Positions 9,702 through 18,630 are shown, numbered from the stretch's first letter. The stretch is 64,000 nucleotides of DNA from JAFDZO01 sp044226845 (GCA_044226845.1 JBGAGG010000019.1:21712-85711); one strand, 5' to 3'. Notes: generated by a model not told the origin, from the letters alone. Made by a program: numbers and translations.

Positions 9702-10307
9702 ATGAAAATTGAAAGGCTTTTAATTGCTTCAAATAATCTGCATAAGATAAAAGAGATTTCTGATATCCTTGCTCCGCTTAAAATTAAGATTTTATCGTTG
9801 AAAGATTTCCCTGACTTTCCCGATGTTGAAGAAACAGGTTCAACTCTTGAAGAGAATTCATTACTAAAAGCAAAAGAGATTTCGGGAAAATTTAACGTTG
9901 CGACTTTGGCAGATGATACAGGATTATTTGTTGAGGCATTAAACGGTGAACCCGGCGTTTTCTCTGCACGTTACTCAGGTGAAAATGCTACCTACGCTTC
10001 CAACTGCGAAAAGCTATTGCTTAACTTAAAAGATGTTGACGGCAAGGATAGAACTGCAACGTTTACATCCGTACTTTGCTTGTACTTAAATGAAACTGAA
10101 CACTACTTCTTCAAAGGAAATGTTGAAGGAAGAATTATTAAACAGGCGCGCGGCACTAATGGCTTTGGATATGACCCGCTTTTTATTCCTAAAGGATTTG
10201 CAAAAACTTATGCTGAGATGGATGACTCAAAGAAAAACGAAATATCTCACAGAGGGCTAGCGCTGAAAAAATTCAAAAAATTTTTAGAGAAAAGACAAAC
10301 AGTCTGA
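9702..10307 (+). CDS. rdgB: Non-canonical purine NTP pyrophosphatase, RdgB/HAM1 family
   Basis: Hydrolyses dITP, ITP and XTP to monophosphates and so keeps deaminated purines out of nucleic acids. The 201-residue length matches the family. The start carries the ASNNLHKIKEI substrate-loop motif. The catalytic and metal region is TLADDTGLFVEALNGEPGVFSARYSG, and the later GFGYDPLFIP and SHRGLALKK motifs are all present. A cytosolic enzyme. It is followed after 15 bases by an RNA methyltransferase gene, probably one transcript. Identification is secure by motif. Confidence 0.95.
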   Translation: MKIERLLIASNNLHKIKEISDILAPLKIKILSLKDFPDFPDVEETGSTLEENSLLKAKEISGKFNVATLADDTGLFVEALNGEPGVFSARYSGENATYASNCEKLLLNLKDVDGKDRTATFTSVLCLYLNETEHYFFKGNVEGRIIKQARGTNGFGYDPLFIPKGFAKTYAEMDDSKKNEISHRGLALKKFKKFLEKRQTV

Positions 10308-10322
10308 ATTATATCAAATGAA

Positions 10323-11096
10323 ATGATTACCAATAAAGAGATAAAATATTATGCTGACTTAAAAAATAAACGCAGCCGTGACGAAGAAGGAAAATTTCTT
10401 GTGGAAGGAATTCACTTAATTAAGGAATGTCTTTCATCTGATTTATATTACAGAGATATGATTGAATGTATTATTGCAAGAGATGATTTTGATTTATCTT
10501 TAGTCCCAACAAAAGATATTGAAATACTGTACGCGTCTCTGAAAAATTTTGACAGGCTTTCCGATACGGTAAATCCGCAGGGAATATTAGCAGTTGTGAA
10601 AAAACCTGACCATGCGAACAGGCTGCATAATTCCGATAAGCATAAGCTCATCGTTGCGCTTGACAACATTAATGACCCTGGCAATCTTGGCACAATTATA
10701 AGAACTTGCTACTGGTTTAATGTAGATAAGGTACTGATTTCAAAAAACAGTGTTGACCTATATAACTCTAAAGTACTTCGCGCTTCGCAAGGCGCAATAT
10801 TCCATACAGATATTGTTACTGAAGCAGATTTGCGGACAGAACTTTTACAATTAAAAGATGAGTCTCAGATATTGCTGACAGATTTAGATGCTAAAAAAAA
10901 TCTTTTTGATTTCAATATAAAACAAAATGAAAAATACGTTATAGTATTTGGCAACGAAGCGAACGGTATTTCTGATGAAATAAAAAATCAGGGATTTGAC
11001 CTGATTAAAATCGACAGCTTCTCTGATTGCGAATCATTAAACCTCTCAGTTTCAGCCGGAATAATCTTATATAATTTCAAAACCCGCCTAAAATAA
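10323..11096 (+). CDS. TrmH/SpoU-family RNA 2'-O-methyltransferase
   Basis: SPOUT-class methyltransferase that puts a methyl on a ribose of rRNA or tRNA using S-adenosylmethionine. The N-terminal RNA-binding domain (KNKRSRDEEGKFLVEGIHLIKE) is typical of the 23S rRNA subgroup. The three SPOUT motifs are visible: DNINDPGNLGTIIRTCYWF (motif 1), IVFGNEANGIS (motif 2) and LNLSVSAGIILYNF (motif 3, which forms the trefoil knot). Length is 257 residues, as expected. Probably co-transcribed with rdgB. The target nucleotide cannot be told from sequence. Confidence 0.92.
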   Translation: MITNKEIKYYADLKNKRSRDEEGKFLVEGIHLIKECLSSDLYYRDMIECIIARDDFDLSLVPTKDIEILYASLKNFDRLSDTVNPQGILAVVKKPDHANRLHNSDKHKLIVALDNINDPGNLGTIIRTCYWFNVDKVLISKNSVDLYNSKVLRASQGAIFHTDIVTEADLRTELLQLKDESQILLTDLDAKKNLFDFNIKQNEKYVIVFGNEANGISDEIKNQGFDLIKIDSFSDCESLNLSVSAGIILYNFKTRLK

Positions 11097-11097
11097 A

Positions 11098-11129
11098 AAC
11101 GGCTCACAACCTTACGATTATGAGCCGTT
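11098..11129 (-). terminator. Terminator between convergent genes
   Basis: AACGGCTCA (11098-11106) and TGAGCCGTT (11121-11129) form a perfect 9-bp stem. On the minus strand it is followed by TTTTATTTT, so it is a strong terminator for the T9SS cargo gene ending at 11151. It may also stop the methyltransferase gene from the other side, although the plus-strand tail is only weakly T-rich. Confidence 0.85.
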
Positions 11130-11150
11130 GAAATTAATATTGTGATTGTA

Positions 11151-13121
11151 TTATTTTACAACCATCATTTTCTTTGTATCGGTAAATTCATTCGTAACTA
11201 ATTTGTAGAAATACACACCTGAACCTAATTTTGAAGCATTGAAATCAACTGAATAACTTCCCTGAGGAACATCATTCTTTATCATTTCAGTAATTTGTTT
11301 ACCTACTGCATCGTAAATTATAAGTCTTACATTAGTTTGTTTAGCTACAGAATAAGTAATCTTTGTTGTAGGATTGAATGGATTAGGGAAATTCTGCGAA
11401 AGTTCAAATTTAGCAGGAGTTTCAGTTCCTATAATTCCGGTTGGTCCGACATTAACAGTTAATGTTCTTTGATGTCTCGGTGTACCATTAGGACCCTGAG
11501 CAATAACATTAACTGAATAAGTACCCTGTGAAGTATTTGGAAGAACACCAATTCTTGTCAATATCGAATCAGGGAAAGAAGAGATTGAATCTCTGCCAAT
11601 AGCACTTATTGTAAAACCACCTGTACCCGGAGTAGGAGAGACTGAGCCAAGAGTAACTCTGACAGAACCTGTATAAAGTTTTACTGCCGGAACTGTTGTA
11701 TAAAACTGAGCAAAACCATTTCCGTTAATATTGAAATTGTTATTACTTACCCTCATTGCAAAATCAGGGAAATAAGCTGTATATGAACCGTAGTTACTGT
11801 TTCTGAAATCTGTCCAGCAAACCATAGCACTTACAGGATTTCCGTTGATTGCATCATAGTCACCCTGATATGCAGGCGCTGAACCGGATGATGCTAATTT
11901 AATTTTAAAGGTTTTATTGGTTACTCTTTGGTTCGGAGCAAATGTAGCACCGCCGTCAGTTGTGTATGTAGCGAAAACATCCATACTGTCTGATGTAGGG
12001 CATAATCTTGTATCGTACCATTTTATGTATAATTTTCCGGTGTTCTTCTCACACCATATGGCAGGGAAGAACTGGAAATTGTTTTGTGAATTTGCATCGT
12101 CATTAACTACAACAGGAGCAGAGAATGTTGCGCCGAAGTCAGTTGAATATCTGAGGAAGATATCAGATTTTCCGCCGTTACCAGCAGGATTATTTGAAGC
12201 ATATACTAAATACAATCTTCCTCTATTAGGACCATAGCTATTATCAGCTGCGATCATTGGATAAGGTCTTGTTCTCATTCCTTGTACAGTAGAACGTCCG
12301 CTGATTTCAGTACCGATATAATTTGAGTACTGATTTTGCGACATCAATGTGAAACTTGCACCGCCGTTAGTAGAACGGTATATATTATAGATACCTGCAG
12401 AGTTTGTTCCTGTGTGCATTACTGTGTAAACACTACCACCCTGAACAGAACCGTTAGCGCCTACGCAAGTCATTGCGCCGGGAAGTGTGTTTGAAAAAGT
12501 TGCCATTGTCTGGAAAGAAGCGCCGTTATCGGTACTTCTTACAATGTTACCGGGTGTCATTGCACCATAAATATAGTTTGAGTATGGTCCGCCTGTTTGG
12601 TCTGCCGCTATCCAGTTTTTATCGTTACCGACATTCGCTGAAACTGCAGTTCCCCATGTAACACCGCCATTTGTTGATTTATTAACCCATGTACCAGTTA
12701 TAGGACTTTTCATATTATCATAAAATAAATTTCCTAAGCTGTCATAAGCTGTTACAGGGTCACCTGATGTACCTGAAAAAGGAACTGCTGTTCCTGTCCA
12801 AGTCATACCGCCGTCAAGTGTTCTCCAGCATGTATTGATATTATATGCACAGAAGTTCCAAAGAGGATTTCTTGGATTTTGTGTGATATGCGGCTCAGCA
12901 GTGCTGGTTCCCATATCAAAATTGTCAAAATCATTAATGGTGATTAATGCGGGAGCAAAAAAATCATTTTGTTGCGCGACCTGGTCAAGATAGATTTGAG
13001 GAATTCTATCAAAACGAGGGTCATCATACATTGATGAAGCATTTCCTGATTGCGCTGCTACGATCAGAAAAAACATCGTCAATATAGAAATACTCTTGAA
13101 TAAAGAGTAATTTTTTTTCAT
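11151..13121 (-). CDS. T9SS-sorted secreted protein with BNR/sialidase-like propeller
   Basis: Exported 656-residue protein: signal peptide (SILTMFFLIVAAQSGNAS), a BNR/sialidase-like beta-propeller region (recurrent TDGGMTWTGTA, STNGGVTWGTA, STDNGASFQTM, STNGGASFTLM, STDFGATFSAP blades), then an Ig-like stretch. It ends in a type IX sorting domain (SQNFPNPFNPTTKITYSV through GVYFYKLVTNEFTDTKKMMVVK). In this family the sorting domain sends the protein through the outer membrane and is removed on the surface. The start is backed by an unusually good Shine-Dalgarno. No sialidase catalytic set is recognisable, so it is probably a binding or structural surface protein. It stands alone with its own terminator. 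Confidence 0.88.
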   Translation of the reverse strand: MKKNYSLFKSISILTMFFLIVAAQSGNASSMYDDPRFDRIPQIYLDQVAQQNDFFAPALITINDFDNFDMGTSTAEPHITQNPRNPLWNFCAYNINTCWRTLDGGMTWTGTAVPFSGTSGDPVTAYDSLGNLFYDNMKSPITGTWVNKSTNGGVTWGTAVSANVGNDKNWIAADQTGGPYSNYIYGAMTPGNIVRSTDNGASFQTMATFSNTLPGAMTCVGANGSVQGGSVYTVMHTGTNSAGIYNIYRSTNGGASFTLMSQNQYSNYIGTEISGRSTVQGMRTRPYPMIAADNSYGPNRGRLYLVYASNNPAGNGGKSDIFLRYSTDFGATFSAPVVVNDDANSQNNFQFFPAIWCEKNTGKLYIKWYDTRLCPTSDSMDVFATYTTDGGATFAPNQRVTNKTFKIKLASSGSAPAYQGDYDAINGNPVSAMVCWTDFRNSNYGSYTAYFPDFAMRVSNNNFNINGNGFAQFYTTVPAVKLYTGSVRVTLGSVSPTPGTGGFTISAIGRDSISSFPDSILTRIGVLPNTSQGTYSVNVIAQGPNGTPRHQRTLTVNVGPTGIIGTETPAKFELSQNFPNPFNPTTKITYSVAKQTNVRLIIYDAVGKQITEMIKNDVPQGSYSVDFNASKLGSGVYFYKLVTNEFTDTKKMMVVK

Positions 13122-13128
13122 ATTTCTT

Positions 13129-13136
13129 CTCCTTCT
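13129..13136 (-). promoter_or_regulatory. Strong Shine-Dalgarno for the BNR T9SS gene
   Basis: Minus-strand AGAAGGAG lies seven bases before the ATG at 13121. Most genes in the window lack such a site, so this one supports the chosen start and suggests high expression. Confidence 0.7.
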
Positions 13137-13284
13137 AGAAGTTTTAGTTGTGGTTTATTATTTATTGAATAAAATACAAAATTATTATTATTAATAAAGG
13201 GGAAAATTGCTTCTGAAACTATCCATATCATAGCAACTTATTTCGGGGGGATAATATACAAGATACAATAAATACTTTATTTGT

Positions 13285-14532
13285 TCAAAGCTTTAAAAGC
13301 GCTTTACGTAAGATCTCTAACGCCATTTGTGCAGCCCGTTTTTTATTCCTTTCTCTGAAATTTCCAAACAAAAATTTTGATGCAAAAGTAATATTTTTAT
13401 CAGAGTATCCAATATATACCAATCCAACCGGTTTTTTATCCGTTCCGCCTCCGGGTCCGGCGATGCCGGTAGTAGATATTCCTATGTCAGTATTAAAATG
13501 CTTCCGCACACCTTCAGCCATTTGTTTTGCTGTTTCTTCACTTACTGCTCCGAATTCTCTAAGTGTCTCTTCCTTTACATCTAAGAATTTTATCTTAAAT
13601 TCATTTGAATACGCTACTACTCCTCCGACAAAATATGAAGAGCTTCCGCTTACATCGGTAATTCTTGATGAAAGCATTCCGCCCGTACAGGATTCTGCAG
13701 TAGATATTGAAAGATTTTTTTCGAATAACATTTTTCCGGTAATCTCCTCCAGAATTTCATCACCCATACCGAAAATATGTTCTCCGATTTTTTCACGGAT
13801 TTGGTTTTCTATCTCGGATATTCTTTCTTCAGCTTTTTCTTCGCTCTTTGCTTTAACATTTATTCTTAACCTTACACCTTCAATGCTCGGAAGAAAAGCA
13901 AGCTTGTCATTTTTTATAATTGAATGAACATCTCCCATCATTTCATTTAAAACCGACTCTCCTACTCCCGTCGTAAGCAATGTCTTTTGCTTAAGAACAT
14001 AATCAAGATTTTTCATAAATTTCTCTTTAAGCATATGCACAACAAAATCATTTATCATTGCTTTCATTTCATACGGAACTCCGGGTAAAGCAATAAATAC
14101 TCTGTTCTCTTTTTCCATCCATATACCGGGAGCAGTACCGTTTGCATTCCAGATTACCTTTGATTTTGCCGGAACCATTGCCTGACCAACATTTGTAGCC
14201 GGCATAGGTACACCTCTGGTAGAAAATATTTCAGTTACGTGCTTTAGAACTTTATCGTCAAGTATTAATTCATCATTAAAAAATTTTATAAGCACGGGCT
14301 TTGTAATGTCATCGTGAGTAGGTCCAAGACCGCCCGTGATAATTGTAACATCATAATTATTTATAGAGTCCTGAAATTCATTTAAAAGCATTGTTTCATC
14401 ATCGCCGATTGTTACGGATTTTTCAACGGGTATGCCGATAGAAAACAAAACGTCTCCCAGAAAAGCAGCATTTGTATTTACAATCTGACCTATTAAAATC
14501 TCGTCACCGACAGTAAGTATTTTCGAATTCAT
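13285..14532 (-). CDS. cinA: CinA-like protein: molybdopterin-binding-like domain plus nicotinamide-nucleotide amidase domain
   Basis: Two-domain cytosolic protein of 415 residues, the usual CinA length. The N-terminal MoCF-like domain (ILTVGDEILIGQIVNTNAAFLGD, TGGLGPTHDDITKPVL, ALPGVPYEMKAM) has ADP-ribose pyrophosphatase activity in characterised relatives. The C-terminal PncC domain (STAESCTGGMLSSRITDVSGSS, STTGIAGPGGG) deamidates nicotinamide mononucleotide back to nicotinate mononucleotide. The role is pyridine-nucleotide recycling. It lies 16 bases downstream of pgpA and is likely the last gene of a pgsA-pgpA-cinA operon. pgpA-cinA adjacency is common in bacteria. Confidence 0.95.
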   Translation of the reverse strand: MNSKILTVGDEILIGQIVNTNAAFLGDVLFSIGIPVEKSVTIGDDETMLLNEFQDSINNYDVTIITGGLGPTHDDITKPVLIKFFNDELILDDKVLKHVTEIFSTRGVPMPATNVGQAMVPAKSKVIWNANGTAPGIWMEKENRVFIALPGVPYEMKAMINDFVVHMLKEKFMKNLDYVLKQKTLLTTGVGESVLNEMMGDVHSIIKNDKLAFLPSIEGVRLRINVKAKSEEKAEERISEIENQIREKIGEHIFGMGDEILEEITGKMLFEKNLSISTAESCTGGMLSSRITDVSGSSSYFVGGVVAYSNEFKIKFLDVKEETLREFGAVSEETAKQMAEGVRKHFNTDIGISTTGIAGPGGGTDKKPVGLVYIGYSDKNITFASKFLFGNFRERNKKRAAQMALEILRKALLKL

Positions 14533-14548
14533 TAATTGTTAAAATTGA

Positions 14549-15073
14549 TTACAGATTAAAAAGTCTTTGTATTAAAATAATTGCAAAAATTGAAGCAACT
14601 CCGCCATAAACTGCAGCAACAATATCATCAAGCATTACACCAAGTGCAGTGTGTTTTCTGTCAAAATATTTTGCAGGCTGAAGCTTTAATATATCAAATC
14701 CTCTGAAGCCGATAAAAGTAACTGCGCAGCATATAAGGTTCAGCTTCCAATATCCGGCAGACATTACTATCATAATTGTAAACCATTGCCCCACTACTTC
14801 ATCTACTACTACAACTGAAGGGTCGCCTCCGTATCTTTTCATCATTGGTATAGTGGCATAAGTTCCGAGTATAAACACTATAAGAAAAGCTATGCTTAAT
14901 CTCATCGGGTCATTCATAGAAGGGAAAAGAAATATCACAAATGCCGCAAGGCTTCCGACAGTCCCTGAACCCTTTGGGAAATATCCCGTGAAGAACCAGC
15001 TTGCAAGAAGCTTGCTGAAAAAATCAGGATGGAAGTCCGGATTTACAATCTCTTTCGTTTTTACAAATCGCAT
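14549..15073 (-). CDS. pgpA: Phosphatidylglycerophosphatase A
   Basis: Removes the terminal phosphate of phosphatidylglycerophosphate to give phosphatidylglycerol, at the inner membrane. The 174-residue protein has the PgpA hallmarks: ASWFFTGYFPKGSGTVGSLAA near the N-terminus, VVVDEVVGQW (acidic catalytic motif) in the middle, and GFRGFDILKLQPAKYFD followed by GVMLDDIVAAVYGG. Several hydrophobic helices are visible. It sits 10 bases after pgsA, which makes its substrate, so the two genes encode successive steps. Very secure. Confidence 0.95.
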   Translation of the reverse strand: MRFVKTKEIVNPDFHPDFFSKLLASWFFTGYFPKGSGTVGSLAAFVIFLFPSMNDPMRLSIAFLIVFILGTYATIPMMKRYGGDPSVVVVDEVVGQWFTIMIVMSAGYWKLNLICCAVTFIGFRGFDILKLQPAKYFDRKHTALGVMLDDIVAAVYGGVASIFAIILIQRLFNL

Positions 15074-15083
15074 AGAAAATTAT

Positions 15084-15647
15084 TTAAGATTTCTTTTCAA
15101 AAAAGTATGTGATGCCTGTATAGACAGTAAGGAAAGTTACCAATGCCATTGCAAAAAAATTGTATGGGGAAAGAAGATATACACCTATCTCAACTCGCGT
15201 GCTTAAATCATTTGTAGAGATGCTCCAGAAGAACAGGAGAAGAATGGCAAATATATAAGTCATCTGAACAAATGTTTTCACCTTTGCTATATAAGAAGTA
15301 GGAAGAGTTCTACCGTTCATTTCAGAATATGAACGCATTACAGTAATTACTATATCACGGATAACAATAAGAATCACCATCCAGAGCGGCATCATACCAA
15401 TGAGAAAAAATCCGATGAAAGCGCATGATGTAAGAATTTTATCGGCAAGCGGGTCCAGAAATATTCCTGTTTTTGTAATTACTCCGAATTTCCGCGCATG
15501 CCAGCCGTCGTACCAGTCAGTTATAGTTGCAATAAGATAAACACCAACGGAGATTTTTTTAAGCAATATATTATCAGCCAGAAAAAAATAAAGAAAGATG
15601 GGTGAAAGTAGAATCCGCAATATGGAGAGTTGGTTCGGTAAAGTCAA
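15084..15647 (-). CDS. pgsA: CDP-diacylglycerol-glycerol-3-phosphate 3-phosphatidyltransferase
   Basis: Committed step of phosphatidylglycerol synthesis: CDP-diacylglycerol plus glycerol-3-phosphate gives phosphatidylglycerophosphate and CMP. The CDP-alcohol phosphotransferase motif is complete: D44, D47, G48, A51, R52, G61, D65 and D69 (DWYDGWHAR then GIFLDPLADK). Six hydrophobic helices are expected, and the 187-residue length is normal. The start MTLPNQLSILRILLSP is the family's usual N-terminus. First gene of the pgsA-pgpA-cinA run. The related phosphatidylserine synthase is less likely given this N-terminus and the pgpA neighbour. Confidence 0.93.
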   Translation of the reverse strand: MTLPNQLSILRILLSPIFLYFFLADNILLKKISVGVYLIATITDWYDGWHARKFGVITKTGIFLDPLADKILTSCAFIGFFLIGMMPLWMVILIVIRDIVITVMRSYSEMNGRTLPTSYIAKVKTFVQMTYIFAILLLFFWSISTNDLSTRVEIGVYLLSPYNFFAMALVTFLTVYTGITYFFEKKS

Positions 15648-15692
15648 ACTTTATGCGATAAAATATTTTATGATGTTTAATTCCTGCCAGCC

Positions 15693-15716
15693 GTCGTTGG
15701 TGTTTACACCAACGAC
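15693..15716. repeat. Perfect palindrome between thiolase and pgsA
   Basis: GTCGTTGGTG (15693-15702) pairs with CACCAACGAC (15707-15716) around TTTA. It has no T-run on either side, so it is a poor terminator. A second, similar GTTGGT/ACCAAC palindrome lies at 62865-62894, which points to a dispersed family. Confidence 0.6.
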
Positions 15717-15736
15717 CACTCGCTATAAAACAAAAA

Positions 15737-16942
15737 TTAAATTCTCTCGATGATAGAAGCAATCCCCTGCCCTACACCAATACACATTGTTGCAAGTCCG
15801 TATCTTTTATTTCTTTTTTCCATTTCGTTAAGCAAAGTAAGAAGTATTCTTGAGCCGCTGCTGCCGAGCGGATGCCCTAATGCAATTGCTCCGCCGTTAA
15901 CGTTTATTTTGCTTTCATCTAACATAAGTTCATCAATAACTGCAAGCGACTGCGCTGCAAATGCTTCATTCAATTCTATTAAATCTAAATCATCAGTTTT
16001 TAAATTTGCTCTTGAAAGTGCCTTCACAGTTGCAGGAACGGGACCGATACCCATGCAAGCAGGGTCAACACCGGCAACTGCGCCTGATACAAATCTTGCT
16101 CTCGGTTTCAAGTTATGCTTCTTCACAAAATCTTCCGATGCTATTAAAAGTAAGCTTGCTCCGTCGTTCACTCCGCTTGAATTACCAGCAGTAACTGTTC
16201 CGCCTTCTCTGAAAGCAGGCTTCAGCTTCGCAAGTTTTTCTACGGTTGTATCGAATCTCGGAAATTCATCCGTGTTAAATATCACAACATCTTTTTTTGA
16301 TTTTATTTCCACAGGTAAAATTTCATTATTGAACTTTCCTGTTTCAATCGCTGCCTTTGCCTTCATCTGTGATTTATATGAAAACTCATCCTGTCTTTCT
16401 CTTGTGATTTTATATTTCTCTGCAACATTTTCAGCTGTTTCACCCATAGAGAACGGATGATGCATTTTTGCAAGAAGCGGGTTTGTAAATCTCCAGCCTA
16501 TAGTTGTATCGAACACTTCAACTTTTCTTGAGAATGGTTCCGCAGCCTTTGCCATTACAAACGGTGCGCGTGTCATAGACTCAACTCCGCCTGCTAAATA
16601 ACATTCGCCGTCACCGTTTCTTATTGCTCTTACGGCATCAAGATATGCCTGCATGCCTGAGCCGCAGAGTCTGTTTACCGTTACCCCGCCAATGCTCAGT
16701 GGAAGTCCGGCAAGCAGAACGCACATACGTGCAATATTTCTGTTCTCTTCACCTGCGCCGTTTGCATTACCGATTATAGCATCTTCAATTTCTTCTTTTT
16801 GTATTCCTTTGAATTCAAAATTCCTTTTCACAAGCTCCTTCATTAGAAGAGCAGCCATATCATCAGGTCTCGTATCTTTTAATGTTCCCCCGTATTTTCC
16901 GATTGGTGTTCGCAGTCCGTCAATAATATATACTTCTTTCAT
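15737..16942 (-). CDS. Thiolase (acetyl-CoA/3-oxoacyl-CoA acetyltransferase)
   Basis: Thiolase of 401 residues that cleaves or condenses acyl-CoA and acetyl-CoA. The acylated Cys is C93 (VNRLCGSGMQA), the general base His is H357 (GGAIALGHPLGSSG) and the second Cys is C387 (TMCIGVGQG). The VFDTTIGWRFTNP and GETAENVAEKY stretches resemble the 3-oxoadipyl-CoA/acetyl-CoA thiolase subgroup. No other beta-oxidation or ring-cleavage genes are near, so the physiological substrate stays open: fatty acid degradation or acetoacetyl-CoA formation. The gene is followed by a palindrome and then pgsA. Confidence 0.93.
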   Translation of the reverse strand: MKEVYIIDGLRTPIGKYGGTLKDTRPDDMAALLMKELVKRNFEFKGIQKEEIEDAIIGNANGAGEENRNIARMCVLLAGLPLSIGGVTVNRLCGSGMQAYLDAVRAIRNGDGECYLAGGVESMTRAPFVMAKAAEPFSRKVEVFDTTIGWRFTNPLLAKMHHPFSMGETAENVAEKYKITRERQDEFSYKSQMKAKAAIETGKFNNEILPVEIKSKKDVVIFNTDEFPRFDTTVEKLAKLKPAFREGGTVTAGNSSGVNDGASLLLIASEDFVKKHNLKPRARFVSGAVAGVDPACMGIGPVPATVKALSRANLKTDDLDLIELNEAFAAQSLAVIDELMLDESKINVNGGAIALGHPLGSSGSRILLTLLNEMEKRNKRYGLATMCIGVGQGIASIIERI

Positions 16943-17709
16943 TTAGTTCTGATTAGTTAATTTTTGTAATAACTTGGAATTTACTCAATTTATTAAAGTT
17001 TATAAACAGATAAGTTTTTCACTGAAAATGCGGGTAGTATGCTGAGTATCTCGAGTCTCAGATTTACTTTTAATTAAGCAGGGAGAATTTAACAAAATAC
17101 ATTGCTAATCTCGAAGTATAATTTTTATGCCAAAAAATTTTATTTCTACCTACTAATAGGGAGGAATTTCTTTTCTATTAAAAAAAATATTATTAACTTT
17201 AAGCCGGATAAATTAGATTTAAAAATCCAATTTCCAGGATATTGGAATGTTACTTTTTTGCGACACTATATAAAATGTTACTTTTTTGCGACACTCTAAA
17301 CCTGAAATTTGAGATTGATTTACAAAATCCGTCAATCCCGCTAAAGACGGGACTGAACTTCGTTCAGAAATCCGTCAAAAATCCGTCACAGATGAAAAAA
17401 TTAAGCGGGATTTTGTAAATGTTACAATAATGTTACTTTGCACACAAGCTTCCCCTCCTTTATAAGGAGTGGGACTGAGGGGGCGGTATCAAAAGTTATT
17501 ATTAAACTGACCTGACAGGATTGAAAACCTGTCAGGCCTCAAATAATATGTTACAATAATGTTACTTTTCTAACAAACTTAAATTTGAAAATTGATTCAG
17601 AATCAAAGAATCCGTCAAAAATTCGTCAAAACACAGAACCTGAAACTCGTAATTCGTAAATCGTAATTTATTTCTGTCACACTTTCATTTTTTAACCGTC
17701 TAATACAAT
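16943..17709. repeat. Repeat island A: 11-bp-unit dimers and hairpins, upstream of the sigma factor gene
   Basis: No convincing gene. The island holds, on the minus strand, two TGTMACATTWT-type dimers (17416-17437 and 17545-17566) and two TGACGGATTTT-type dimers (17367-17388 and 17607-17628). It also has a single TGACGGATTTT unit near 17325 and a directly repeated 22-mer (17246-17295). Small hairpins are CCCG/CGGG at 17337-17351, CTGAA-CTTCG-TTCAG at 17353-17367, CCCCTCCTT/AAGGAGtGGG at 17452-17473, and CCTGACAGG/CCTGTCAGG at 17511-17536. A CCTACTAATAGGGAGGAA stretch near 17150 reappears inverted near 55605. The sigma-factor promoter must also lie here. Confidence 0.7.
17246..17295. repeat. 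Direct repeat of a 22-mer, period 28
   Basis: Two identical 22-base copies at 17246-17267 and 17274-17295. Each copy is two 11-base halves, AATGTTACTTT and TTTGCGACACT. The first half shares GTTAC (GTAAC inverted) with the neighbouring dimers. The second half reappears inverted as AGTGTCGCAA at 24638-24647 in island B. Confidence 0.7.
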
Positions 17710-18603
17710 ATGGAACCTCAAAACATACTATCAGATAAATATATTGGAGACAGTTCAGATGCTGAGCTTGTTTCCCTTTCAGTCAAAGGTGATAAAAATG
17801 CATTAGAAAAACTGATTAAAAAACATCAGGACTATATCTATAATATAGCTTTAAGAATGGTGTTCAATCCTGATGAAGCGAAAGATGTAACACAGGAAGT
17901 TCTTATAAAAATCATAACAAAGCTTGCCGGCTTTGAAGGCAGGAGCAGTTTCAGAACGTGGGCTTATAGAATAGTTGTAAACCACGTTTTGAATATGAAA
18001 AAAAGTATGGGAGAATTGAATCATACGGATAACTTCAAAAGATACGGTGAACTAATAGATAAATGTCCGGATTCTGATTTTCCTGATAATACAAGCTACT
18101 CTGTCGATTCAAAAATACTTGTCGAGGAAGTAAAAATTTCCTGCATGTTCGGAATGCTGCTGTGCTTAGACAGAGAGCAAAGATTAGTTTATACTCTGGG
18201 TGGTCTGATGGGAATTTCAGATGCAGTCGGCAGTGAGATTATGGAAATATCAAAAGATAATTTCAGACAGAGACTTTCAAGAGCAAGAAAAGACTTGCAC
18301 AGCTTTATGAATAATAAATGCGGACTTGTTAATAAAGCAAATCCTTGCCGATGCTCGAAGAAAACAAAAGCGCTTATTGAAGTGGGATATGTCAATCCAA
18401 ATAATCTGAAATTTACACGCAGCTTTTATTTTAAAATGGATAAGATGGCAGAAATAAAGACAAATGAATTAACTGATGTACTGGATAACGATTGCAGCGA
18501 AGTATTCAGAACACATCCCTATGAAAAATCGCCTGACTTTGTAATCTCATTAAGAAAACTTTTAGAGAGCGATAAATTTTTAAATATATTTAATATTAAT
18601 TAG
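17710..18603 (+). CDS. ECF-type RNA polymerase sigma factor with C-terminal Cys-containing extension
   Basis: Sigma-70 family factor directing RNA polymerase to alternative promoters. Region 2 is plain (ALEKLIKKHQDYIYNIALRMVFNPDEAKDVTQEVLIKII through RTWAYRIVVNHVLNMKK). Region 4 is at about 145-200 (REQRLVYTLGGLMGISDAVGSEIMEISKDNFRQRLSRARKDLHSFM). Beyond region 4 there is an extra stretch of about 95 residues with C204, C213 and C215 (CGLVNKANPCRCSKKTKAL) and an FYFKMDKMAE helix. ECF factors usually stop after region 4 at about 180-200 residues, so 297 is long. No anti-sigma gene is adjacent, so the extension may itself be the regulatory module. The gene sits just downstream of repeat island A. 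Confidence 0.88.
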   Translation: MEPQNILSDKYIGDSSDAELVSLSVKGDKNALEKLIKKHQDYIYNIALRMVFNPDEAKDVTQEVLIKIITKLAGFEGRSSFRTWAYRIVVNHVLNMKKSMGELNHTDNFKRYGELIDKCPDSDFPDNTSYSVDSKILVEEVKISCMFGMLLCLDREQRLVYTLGGLMGISDAVGSEIMEISKDNFRQRLSRARKDLHSFMNNKCGLVNKANPCRCSKKTKALIEVGYVNPNNLKFTRSFYFKMDKMAEIKTNELTDVLDNDCSEVFRTHPYEKSPDFVISLRKLLESDKFLNIFNIN

Positions 18604-18630
18604 AATACTTAATTCATTCCGAAAGTGAAA

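Noticed and set aside
13463..13927. Plus-strand open frame of 154 residues opposite cinA
   Set aside because: The minus strand carries clear CinA motifs; the plus-strand product has no recognisable features.
15750..16460. Plus-strand open frame of 236 residues opposite the thiolase gene
   Set aside because: The minus strand encodes a complete thiolase with all catalytic residues; the plus-strand frame has low-complexity Ser/Leu-rich composition typical of an antisense shadow.
17246..17295. CRISPR-like or iteron array
   Set aside because: Only two copies with a 6-base gap; no replication initiator or cas gene is near.
17102..17299. 65-residue open frame in island A
   Set aside because: It is Lys/Phe/Tyr-rich with no start signal and runs through the duplicated 22-mer, so it is a by-product of AT-rich repeat DNA.
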